Shown here piece by piece: positions 54,190 through 64,000 of a DNA stretch of 64,000 bases. The notes beneath the pieces are model-generated. The model worked only from the letters and a program-made list of their open reading frames with translations, had not been told where the DNA came from and did not search any database. Position numbers and translations under genes: made by a program. Location of the stretch: positions 1 to 64,000 of the forward strand of contig CAJOIP010000001.1 of the NCBI GenBank assembly GCA_905234785.1, written 5' to 3'. Each line of letters begins with the position of its first letter. The first letter of the stretch is position 1. Source of the stretch: an uncultured Eggerthellaceae bacterium (lineage in GTDB: Bacteria; Actinomycetota; Coriobacteriia; Coriobacteriales; Eggerthellaceae).

Positions 54190-56748
54190 ATGCAAAAATC
54201 AGGATTCATCTCCAAAGCCGCGTGTCACGGCTATCGTCCGCGACGCCTCACCTCCTACAACGTCATTCAGCGCGACCGGCTCATAACCCGTCTGGCGCGC
54301 GACCGCCTCGTTTCCCGTTTCATCGTCGCGCCCGCTGGCTACGGGAAAACAAGCCTTGCGATCGATTATGCCGAGACGATGTTCTCGTGGGGGCATGTGT
54401 TCTGGCTGAACGCGAAAAGCCCGTGCTTCATCCGCGATTTGGACGATGGCGACATCGCAAGCGAATGCCTATCCGTCGACCCCGAGGCGAAGCTCGTCAT
54501 CATCGAGGACGTTCCCCAGCTTGACGCGCAGCGGGTCCAGCAGTTCTCGCTCGAAATCGACACGCTCCTCGCGCATGGGTGCGAAGTCATCGTCACGTGC
54601 GTTCCCTCGTGCGACTTGGTGGGCGGGCTGCAGCTCGACCGGCTTCGCCTGGGAGCGGCGGAGCTTCTGCTCGACGACGACGAGGTGGAAGCTGCGCAGG
54701 ACGACGAAGCGGGTCGCGCCGCCTCTTCTTCGGTACCGCCCGCATATCGCGTTCCAGCGCTCATGTGGGGGAAGTCGCCCGAATCGGAGCAGCGTTTCGT
54801 CGCGGGGGTCCTCGACGAGGACCTTCCCGCCGATTTGCAGCTTGTCACCGCCACGGTTCTCGTGCTTCATCGGGGATCGTTCGAACGGCTGGCTGGCATA
54901 TGCCCGATCAGCGGGATGGCTGCAGATGAGACGCCTGCCGATTACCCGCACCTGGGCCTCGACTTCGAAGAGCGCCGTTTCGAGGCCGCGCCCCTCGATG
55001 CCGAGGTGGTGTCGCATGCCCTTAAAGGGGACCTGGACAGCATGGTCGGCCGTTCGCAGTTTTCGACGCGCGTTGAGCTGGTGCGCGCCTGGGCCGAAGC
55101 GGCGCTTGCCTCGCGCCGCACTGCCGGTAGGGCGTGCGACGTGGTTCGCGTGCTGCTTCCCGCGAAGGACCGGGCCCAATGGCTCGTTGAAAACGGGCGC
55201 GTCCTCGTGCGCAGGGGCTGCTTCCATGCCATGCAGCGATTGGCGAGCGGCCTGTACAGGGCCCCTTTCGACGCGAAGGACCGCATTCGCATTCTCGAAG
55301 CGCTCAGCTGCCGGATGCTCGGGAACGAAGAGCATGCGCTCCTGCTGGCGAAGCGCTGCGCGTTCGACGGGACGGCGCACGACGACGCTCGGGCAATCGG
55401 GCTCATGATGACGGCGCGACTTGGGAAAGGGGTCTTGCGGGACAATGCGGCCGATGCATTGGAAACGTGGCGTTTGTCAATCAACGCTCGCGGCGGCGCT
55501 TTGGCATGGCACGAAGCGCTCGTTCTCGCGTGGGCTGCGCGAGACGAGGGGGTCGCTGGCCTGGCCAATGCGTGGCAGGCGTTTCGCGAGCAAGGCGCCG
55601 ACGATGACGTGCTGTGCGTCGTCGCATCGTGGATGTACGGGCTTGTGCAGGGCAACGATGGCGCTGCCGTGGCCATTGACGCAGCGGCCGAGCCCGTCGA
55701 ACGGTACGTTCGGGCGCGTTTAGCCGAAGAGGAGCCAGGAGCGGCCGACTTCCTCGCTGCTTCTGCGGGCCTTTCCATGGAGCATGCGCACATGCAGGGC
55801 ATGCCGTATTTCGGCGGCCCTCTTCCTGCCGCTACGCTGTTCGAGCTCAGGCGCACGGAAGCTTCGATCCTTCGCCAGCGCCACCAATACGGGCAAGACC
55901 TGCGCCGTGAAAGCTCGCTGCAACCGCGCATGCCGAAAGACATGCCCGTCGCGCAGCTTTCCCGCGCCAAATCGAAGGATGCGCGCATGGCGCAAGTTCC
56001 CATATTGGAGGTGAGGGCGTTCGGTAGGTTCGACGTGAGCTTGGACGGCGTTCCCATCGAGCTTTCGCGGATGAGGCGCAAGCACACGCGCGAATTGCTC
56101 GTCCTGCTTGCGGCGAATTGGGGGCGCGAGGTTTCCATCGACTCGCTAGCGGCCGCGATGTGGCCGACAAGCGACTTCTCCATCGCGCGGAAGAACTTCT
56201 ACACCACATGGTCGCAGCTCAAGCGGTCGCTCACGCTTCCCGATGGCACCTGCCCGTATCTTGTGCGCACCCGGTACGGCTGCAGGTTGAACGACCTGTA
56301 CGCGCGAAGTGACCTGGCGCATCTCGGCGACATGTGCCGCGAGCTGGTGTTAGGGCGCATCGATTTCGACGCGTGGCTCGAAATATACAACGAGATTGAA
56401 CGCGAGTATTCCGGCGAGCTGCTTCCCGTCGACTCGCGCAACCACCTCATCGAGAAAGCACGCAAGGAATACGGGGAGCGGCTCGTCGACGCGCTTTCGA
56501 CGGCATCGCAGCGGCTGGTTGATGCGGGGAATGCCCAATGGGGGATATGGTTCGCGCGCTTGGCGCTTTCGCATGGGCCGACGCGCGAAGACGTGTACGT
56601 GACGCTCATGCGCGCGCAAATCGCGCATGGCCAGCGCACGGCTGCCATGATGACGTACCTAAACTGCCGACGCATGCTCAACGATGAACTCGGCATCGAC
56701 CCTTCGCCCGAAACCCAGTCGCTCTACGACGGCCTCCTCGACAGCTGA
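54190..56748 (+). CDS. STAND ATPase transcriptional regulator with C-terminal BTAD domain
   Basis: An 852-residue regulator. The N-terminal NTPase resembles MalT/LuxR-type STAND proteins (Walker A VAPAGYGKTSLA at about 45, Walker B KLVIIEDVPQ at about 102). The middle is a helical, Ala/Arg-rich repeat region. Near residue 598 begins LEVRAFGRFDVSLDG with an OmpR-type winged helix (RRKHTRELLVLLAANWGREV), followed by a bacterial transcriptional activation domain (DRE..LLPVDS, GPTREDVYVTLMRAQIA, ELGIDPSPETQSLYD). It has the parts of a SARP-like activator in reverse order, with the sensor first. AAAAAGGAA precedes the ATG. Its targets are unknown; it stands alone before secA. Confidence 0.88.
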   Translation: MQKSGFISKAACHGYRPRRLTSYNVIQRDRLITRLARDRLVSRFIVAPAGYGKTSLAIDYAETMFSWGHVFWLNAKSPCFIRDLDDGDIASECLSVDPEAKLVIIEDVPQLDAQRVQQFSLEIDTLLAHGCEVIVTCVPSCDLVGGLQLDRLRLGAAELLLDDDEVEAAQDDEAGRAASSSVPPAYRVPALMWGKSPESEQRFVAGVLDEDLPADLQLVTATVLVLHRGSFERLAGICPISGMAADETPADYPHLGLDFEERRFEAAPLDAEVVSHALKGDLDSMVGRSQFSTRVELVRAWAEAALASRRTAGRACDVVRVLLPAKDRAQWLVENGRVLVRRGCFHAMQRLASGLYRAPFDAKDRIRILEALSCRMLGNEEHALLLAKRCAFDGTAHDDARAIGLMMTARLGKGVLRDNAADALETWRLSINARGGALAWHEALVLAWAARDEGVAGLANAWQAFREQGADDDVLCVVASWMYGLVQGNDGAAVAIDAAAEPVERYVRARLAEEEPGAADFLAASAGLSMEHAHMQGMPYFGGPLPAATLFELRRTEASILRQRHQYGQDLRRESSLQPRMPKDMPVAQLSRAKSKDARMAQVPILEVRAFGRFDVSLDGVPIELSRMRRKHTRELLVLLAANWGREVSIDSLAAAMWPTSDFSIARKNFYTTWSQLKRSLTLPDGTCPYLVRTRYGCRLNDLYARSDLAHLGDMCRELVLGRIDFDAWLEIYNEIEREYSGELLPVDSRNHLIEKARKEYGERLVDALSTASQRLVDAGNAQWGIWFARLALSHGPTREDVYVTLMRAQIAHGQRTAAMMTYLNCRRMLNDELGIDPSPETQSLYDGLLDS

Positions 56749-56863
56749 GCGTGTCCTATCTGCTCATTGTCTGCAGCATGGCAACAGGTTGGTGGCGGCT
56801 GCATCGGGGTATGGTAGAGTTGACAAGATTGTACAAATGACGTGCGAAAAGAGGACGCATTCC

Positions 56864-59755
<2,892 letters not shown>

Positions 59756-59768
59756 ATTCTGCGGCGGC

Positions 59769-59825
59769 GGGTGCAAAACCTCGAATCTCGAGCACTTAAT
59801 GTTCCAGATTTAAGGTTTTGCACCC
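59769..59825. repeat. palindromic repeat with GGGTGCAAAACC ends
   Basis: The 12-bp arms 59769-59780 and 59814-59825 are exact complements. Between them is ATGTTCCAGATT, the core of the tandem repeat that follows. Located 13 bases after secA, it probably forms the 3' end hairpin of the secA message. Confidence 0.8.
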
Positions 59826-59895
59826 GAGCGCTCGACTCCCGGATTCCGCGACCTGCGGAAACACCAAGCACATATGCGTTTCAAGCGACATTTCA

Positions 59896-60014
59896 GGTGC
59901 AAAACCCTGAATCTCGTGCATTCGATGTTCCAGATTGCAGGTTCTGCACCCCAGGATGTTCCAGATTGCGGGTTTTGCACCTCAGGATGTTCCAGATTGC
60001 GGGTTTTGCACCCC
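59896..60014. repeat. second GGTGCAAAACC palindrome expanded into 31-bp tandem repeats
   Basis: The left arm GGTGCAAAACC at 59896 pairs with the complementary ends of three right-hand units. A 31-bp unit (GATGTTCCAGATTGC, (G/A)GGTT(T/C)TGCACC) occurs three times with starts at 59924, 59955 and 59986. Only the right half of the palindrome has multiplied. Apparent short reading frames across it are artefacts. The region 59756-60077 holds nothing else. Confidence 0.85.
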
Positions 60015-60077
60015 GCGAAGCGCATGTGTTCCAGCTTGCTTGTGCAGCTAGCCGATCGGGCTGTTGCTGATTGGGCG

Positions 60078-61169
60078 TTACTGCGAGGCGCGCCATTTGT
60101 GGTAGGCGATCACGAAGTCGTCGATGTCGCCCGCCAAGACCGCATCGACGTTGCCGGTTTCGTGGTTGCTGCGCAGGTCCTTCACCATCTGGTAGGGATA
60201 CAGCACGTAGTTGCGTATCTGGCTGCCGAACGAGTTTTCCATGCGCTCGCCGCGCAGCTCGTCGATTTCGGCCTGGCGCTTCTGCTCTTCGAGCTCGTAT
60301 AGCTTGGCCTTCAGCACGCGGAAGGCGGCTTCCTTGTTCTGCAGCTGCGACTTCTGGTTCTGGCACGTTACGACGATGCCGGTGGGAATGTGCGTCAGTC
60401 GCACGGCCGAGTCGGTGGTGTTCACGCATTGGCCGCCGGGGCCGCTGGCGCGGAACACGTCGACGCGCACGTCGTTGGGGTCGAGGTCGACTTCGATGTC
60501 CTCGGGAAGCACCGGCAGAAGCTCGACGCTGGCGAACGTGGTGTGGCGGCGCGCCTTGGCGTCGGTCGGCGAGATGCGCACCAGGCGGTGCACGCCGATT
60601 TCCGAGCGCAGCATACCGTAAGCGTTGCGGCCTTCGAACTGGATGGTGGCGCGGTCGATGCCGATGCCCTCGGCGTACGTGATGTCGAGTACGTGAACCT
60701 TCCAGCCCTTCGACTCGCCGTAGTGCGAGTACATCTTGAAGAGCATGTCGGCCCAGTCGTTGGCCTCAAGGCCGCCCTGGCCGGGGTTCACCGTGAGGAT
60801 GGCGTCGCCTTCGTCGAACTGGCCTGTGAACCACGACGACAGCTCGAGCGCATCGAGCATGCCCGACAGCCGCTCGCACGCATCGGCGGCTTCCTCGGCG
60901 AAGGCCTCGTCCTCGCCCGCCAGCTCGAAGGCCGTTTGGGCGTCGGAAAAGAGCTGTGCCGCCTCGTCGTATTCGCGAATGGTGTCGCGCAGGTTGCCCG
61001 CCCGCTTCGAGACGGCCTGCGCATGCGCCGTGTCGTCCCAGAAGCCGGGACGGGCCGTTTCCTCGTCGAGCTTCGCCAGCTCGGCCGTTTTCTCGTCGAG
61101 GTGCAGGTAGGCGCGCGCGTCGGTTACGCGTTGTCCCAGCTGCTCGATTGTCTTCGCGTCGATTTCCAC
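60078..61169 (-). CDS. prfB: peptide chain release factor 2, with S-P-T recognition tripeptide
   Basis: A 363-residue class I release factor. RF2 identity is shown by RPGFWDD, GGLEANDWADMLFKMY, the N-terminal helical domain and overall length. The catalytic GGQ is present (SGPGGQCVNTTDSAVR). The stop-reading loop is VRISPTDAKARRHTT: the usual RF2 S-P-F is S-P-T here (codons TCG CCG ACC). There is no in-frame TGA near codon 25, so the frameshift autoregulation of many RF2 genes is absent. The start is GTG at 61169, with no ribosome site; TATCAT on this strand ends 8 bases before it, suggesting a leaderless message. It is convergent with secA and divergent from the transketolase gene. Confidence 0.95.
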   Translation of the reverse strand: MEIDAKTIEQLGQRVTDARAYLHLDEKTAELAKLDEETARPGFWDDTAHAQAVSKRAGNLRDTIREYDEAAQLFSDAQTAFELAGEDEAFAEEAADACERLSGMLDALELSSWFTGQFDEGDAILTVNPGQGGLEANDWADMLFKMYSHYGESKGWKVHVLDITYAEGIGIDRATIQFEGRNAYGMLRSEIGVHRLVRISPTDAKARRHTTFASVELLPVLPEDIEVDLDPNDVRVDVFRASGPGGQCVNTTDSAVRLTHIPTGIVVTCQNQKSQLQNKEAAFRVLKAKLYELEEQKRQAEIDELRGERMENSFGSQIRNYVLYPYQMVKDLRSNHETGNVDAVLAGDIDDFVIAYHKWRASQ

Positions 61170-61177
61170 AGAGAACT

Positions 61178-61183
61178 ATGATA
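61178..61183 (-). promoter_or_regulatory. -10 element TATCAT, probable leaderless promoter of prfB
   Basis: TATCAT on the minus strand is 8 bases from the GTG start codon and an in-frame TAG lies within it, so translation cannot begin further upstream. Spacing equals that before the ABC permease gene. Confidence 0.5.
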
Positions 61184-61354
61184 ACGCAGAATGCGGGTTT
61201 GGAATCGAAACAGGAAGTTTGGCCCGCATCGCGATTTCTCTGCGAGAAAAGGGGTCTCGCCCATTGCTCGTTTCGAACCTGCGAAAAGAACGCGAAGCAC
61301 CACACACGCACACTATTCCTTGGTACAATGGGCATCCTGAGAGAAAGGTGCTCC

Positions 61355-63277
61355 ATGAGCGTGGAAATGCTGACAAAAACTGCCAATGACCTGCGGATAA
61401 GCATCGTGAAGATGATTGCCGAGGCAGGCAGCGGACATCCGGGTGGTTCCCTTTCATGCGCCGACATCATGACGGCGCTTTATTTTGGGGGCGTGCTGGA
61501 ACACGACCCCGCCAACGCCGAGTCTCCGCGCGACCGTTTCATCCTGGCGAAGGGCCATGCGGCGCCGGCTCTGTACGCCGCGCTCGCGCATGCGGGCTAC
61601 TTCCCGGTCGATGAGCTCATGACGCTGCGCAAGTTCGGCTCGCGACTGCAGGGCCATCCCGATTGCAACTTGCTGCCGGGCGTCGAGGTTTCCACCGGCT
61701 CGCTCGGCCAGGGCCTTTCCATCGCGTCGGGCTTAGCTGCGGGCTTGCGCCTGGAAGGCGACGATCACACGGTGTTCGCGCTTCTGGGCGACGGCGAATG
61801 CCAGGAAGGCCAGGTGTGGGAGGCGGCCATGTTCGCCGCGCACCAGGGCCTCGACAACCTGGTTGCCATCGTCGACCGCAACTGCCTGCAGATCGACGGC
61901 AACACGGCCGACGTGTGCGACCCGGGCGATTTGGGCGCGAAGTTCGCCGCGTTCGGGTGGGAAACCTCCGAGGTCGACGGCCACGACATCACCGCCGTCA
62001 TCGAAACGCTGAACGCTGCGAAGGCCGCCCGCACGGGCAAGCCCCAGGCCATCATCGCCCGCACCGTGAAGGGCAAGGGCGTCTCGTTCATGGAAGACCA
62101 AGCTGGCTGGCACGGCAAGGCGCCGAACGCCGAGCAGCTCGCCCAGGCGTTGGAAGATCTGGGCTGCAAGCCGGATAATGACGGAGATGGTTTGGCCGTT
62201 TCCGCAGGGGCGCACTCCGAGCGCCCGGTGAGCGAAGCGAGTTTCGATAAGGCTGCGACTGATTCGCTGTCGCAGCCATCTGCGAGCGCGGCAAGCAGCG
62301 CCGGGCGCACGGTGTGTGCCCCTACGGGCGATTCTTCCAAGAAGGCCACCCGCGCAGCATACGGCGTCACCCTTGCCGAGCTTGCCGACGAAGGTCTTCC
62401 CATCGTAGCGGTCGAAGCCGATCTGTCCGGCTCCACCACGACCGCAAAGTTCGCGTCAGCAAAGCCCGAATACGCCAAGCGGCTGTTCAACTGCGGCATC
62501 GCCGAGCAGAACATGACCGATGTGGCGGCGGGCTTGGCACTCGCGGGCAACATCGCCTTCACCGGCAGCTTCGCCGTGTTCGGCACGGGCCGCGCGTACG
62601 ACCAGATCCGCAATACGGTGTGCTATTCCAACCTGAACGTGAAAATCGCCCCGACGCACGCGGGCATCTCGGTCGGTCCCGACGGCGGCAGCCACCAAAT
62701 GCTCGAGGACATCTCGCTCATGCGCGGGCTTCCCAACATGCGCGTGCTCGTGCCCGCCGATTATGCGTCGGCTGCGGGCGCCATCCGCTTGGCGGCCACC
62801 ACGCCGGGCCCGGTGTACGTGCGCATGGGCCGCGAATCGGTGCCCTGCGTGTATGCCGACGGTACCGAGCTTCAGCTCGGCGGCTCCTTCCAGTTGCGCG
62901 AAGGCGCCGACGCCACCATCGTCGCCTGCGGTCTCGAGGTGCGTGAAGCGCTCATTGCCGCCGACCAGCTTGCCGAAGAGGGCATCTCGGTCGACCTCAT
63001 CGACGCCTACAGCGTGAAACCGCTCGACGCGCAGGCCATCGTCGCCTCGGTTGCCAAGACCGGTTGCGCCGTCACGGCCGAAGAGCACAGCGTGTACGGC
63101 GGCCTGGGTTCCGCCGTCGCCGAGCTGTTGTCTGCCGAGCACCCGGCGCCTGTCGAGTTCGTCGGCATGCACGACAAGTTCGGCAAGTCCGGCGGATATG
63201 CCGAGCTATCTGCGCACTTCAAGATGGATGCGGCTGCGATTGCTGATGCTGTGAAGAGGGTTATCGCCCGTAAATAG
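61355..63277 (+). CDS. tkt: transketolase, single chain with repeat-derived linker
   Basis: A 640-residue thiamine-diphosphate enzyme of the pentose phosphate pathway. The N half (residues 1-275: GSGHPGGSLSCADIM, ILAKGHAAPALY, TGSLGQGLSIASGLA, LLGDGECQEGQVWEAA with the TPP-binding GDG...N) and the C half (about 325-640: GIAEQNMTDVAAGLALAG, HAGISVGPDGGSHQMLED, YVRMGRESVP, AEEHSVYGGLGSAV) correspond to the split-type transketolase subunits of many anaerobes, here joined. The joint (residues about 283-325) is encoded by a 126-base palindromic element. AAAGGTG precedes the ATG at 61355; an in-frame ATG at 61328 lacks a site. Confidence 0.94.
   Translation: MSVEMLTKTANDLRISIVKMIAEAGSGHPGGSLSCADIMTALYFGGVLEHDPANAESPRDRFILAKGHAAPALYAALAHAGYFPVDELMTLRKFGSRLQGHPDCNLLPGVEVSTGSLGQGLSIASGLAAGLRLEGDDHTVFALLGDGECQEGQVWEAAMFAAHQGLDNLVAIVDRNCLQIDGNTADVCDPGDLGAKFAAFGWETSEVDGHDITAVIETLNAAKAARTGKPQAIIARTVKGKGVSFMEDQAGWHGKAPNAEQLAQALEDLGCKPDNDGDGLAVSAGAHSERPVSEASFDKAATDSLSQPSASAASSAGRTVCAPTGDSSKKATRAAYGVTLAELADEGLPIVAVEADLSGSTTTAKFASAKPEYAKRLFNCGIAEQNMTDVAAGLALAGNIAFTGSFAVFGTGRAYDQIRNTVCYSNLNVKIAPTHAGISVGPDGGSHQMLEDISLMRGLPNMRVLVPADYASAAGAIRLAATTPGPVYVRMGRESVPCVYADGTELQLGGSFQLREGADATIVACGLEVREALIAADQLAEEGISVDLIDAYSVKPLDAQAIVASVAKTGCAVTAEEHSVYGGLGSAVAELLSAEHPAPVEFVGMHDKFGKSGGYAELSAHFKMDAAAIADAVKRVIARK
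62202..62327. repeat. 126-bp palindromic element inside the transketolase gene
   Basis: The arms 62202-62228 (CCGCAGGGGCGCACTCCGAG, then CGCCCGG) and 62301-62327 are complementary at 23 of 27 positions. A nested perfect 9-bp pair (GGCTGCGAC / GTCGCAGCC) lies between them. The arms match the proB-proA element. The length is exactly 42 codons, open in the coding frame, giving a Ser/Ala-rich linker (AGAHSERP ... AGRTVCAPTG). Confidence 0.88.
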
Positions 63278-63330
63278 GTCTGGTAGAATCAGCTTCGTCT
63301 CAGTAAACGACTATTTGAACGGAGCATTCT

Positions 63331-64000
63331 GTGACAGAAGCCACCAACCAGGGGGCTCGGCAGCCGTATCAGGCGGCTGCAACTCAGACGATGCGATCGG
63401 CTCCCGACCTTTCAACGGCGCTGCCTTCGCTGGAAGTCGACGATATCCCCCAGCAGGGAACCCCCGTCATTGCGTTCGACCGCGTGTCGAAGGTGTATCC
63501 GGCCCAGCCTAACCGCCCGGCGCTCGAGAACATCTCGCTGCAGATTTACCCTGGCGAGTTCGTGTTCCTCGTCGGCCATTCCGGTTCGGGCAAATCAACG
63601 CTTGTGCGCCTGATCATCCGCGAGCTGCGCCCCAGCTCGGGCACCATCACCATCGCCAACGAAGACCTGGGCAGCATGCGCAACTGGCGCGTGCCGTACC
63701 TGCGCCGCAACATCGGCTGCGTGTTCCAGGACTTCAAGCTGCTGCCGAACAAGACGGTCTACGAGAACGTCGCGTTCGCGCTCGAGGTAATCGGCAAGAA
63801 CCGCAACGTCATCCGCACGCAGGTGCCCGAGGTCCTGCGCCTGGTCGGCCTGCAGGACAAGCTCGACAAGCTGCCCGACCAGCTGTCCGGCGGCGAGGCC
63901 CAGCGCGTTTCCATCGCGCGTGCCATCGTCAACCGCCCGCCGCTGCTCGTGTGCGACGAGCCCACCGGCAACCTCGACCCGCAGACGTCGCGCGGCATCA
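63331..64000 (+). CDS. ftsE: cell division ATP-binding protein FtsE (3' end outside window)
   Basis: 223 codons are visible. After a low-complexity N-terminal extension of about 45 residues, unusual for FtsE, comes the ABC domain: [23 protein letters not shown], Walker [34 protein letters not shown], signature [16 protein letters not shown] and Walker [14 protein letters not shown]. FtsE with FtsX regulates peptidoglycan hydrolases at the division site. The start is GTG at 63331 with CGGAGC upstream. ftsX is expected just beyond the window. Confidence 0.93.
   Translation, partial: MTEATNQGARQPYQAAATQTMRSAPDLSTALPSLEVDDIPQQGTPVIAFDRVSKVYPAQPNRPALENISLQIYPGEFVFLVGHSGSGKSTLVRLIIRELRPSSGTITIANEDLGSMRNWRVPYLRRNIGCVFQDFKLLPNKTVYENVAFALEVIGKNRNVIRTQVPEVLRLVGLQDKLDKLPDQLSGGEAQRVSIARAIVNRPPLLVCDEPTGNLDPQTSRGI

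Noticed and set aside
56820-56825. TTGACA upstream of secA as a -35 box
   Set aside because: No acceptable -10 follows at 16-18 bases (TGCGAA is found).
59771-60302. Short plus-strand frames of 99 and 142 codons downstream of secA
   Set aside because: They run through the palindromic and tandem repeats and into the antisense of prfB; no ribosome site.
60078-61169. Programmed +1 frameshift in prfB
   Set aside because: The frame is open from the GTG start without an internal TGA or the CTTTGAC slippery site.

Overview
The window looks like chromosomal DNA of a GC-rich coriobacterium (Eggerthellales or Slackia type). This is inferred from DUF5648 (HHYT...ERD...GW-YEG) wall-protein repeats, the housekeeping order glnA-regulator-polA-rplU-rpmA-obg-proB, a BTAD-type regulator and actinobacterial-style candidate leaderless starts. 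No rRNA or tRNA gene was seen, so the genus is left open.

Positions 1-41600 are a large cell-surface polysaccharide locus. Its left part holds glycosyltransferases, a CDP-glycerol-type transferase, a broken YidC-sulfatase fusion, an HTH-LicC-LicA fusion, two secreted peptidoglycan hydrolases with DUF5648 repeats, an ABC exporter pair and rmlA-rmlD. Positions 18070-33350 form a visibly more AT-rich island: a nine-gene minus-strand set (GtrB-like transferase, polytopic membrane protein, flippase, UDP-GlcNAc 2-epimerase, GT2, manC, gmd, rmd, large GT4-type transferase), a paralogous large transferase at the opposite edge, a small unknown gene, and an AAA ATPase beside the remains of another copy. 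The right part holds rmlB-rmlC, two GlfT-like galactofuranosyltransferase-type proteins and an unknown gene. Together these supply dTDP-rhamnose, a GDP-6-deoxyhexose and UDP-ManNAc, several polymerising or decorating transferases, two export routes and hydrolases that may be targeted to the wall.

Positions 42100-64000 are housekeeping: glnA with an OmpR-type regulator whose phosphoacceptor position is Glu, polA, rplU-rpmA-obg, proB facing proA, a nadD-yqeK fusion and rsfS, a STAND/BTAD regulator, secA, prfB (RF2), a one-chain transketolase and the start of ftsE.

The most unusual signals are: (i) several families of palindromic repeats, one of which lies in frame inside the linkers of NadD-YqeK and transketolase and also sits between proB and proA; (ii) an RF2 whose stop-codon recognition tripeptide reads S-P-T instead of S-P-F, in a window where only 3 of 44 genes end in TGA; (iii) a YidC-sulfatase fusion inactivated by two stop codons and a frameshift; (iv) a 33-bp minisatellite apparently grown from a dispersed palindrome.
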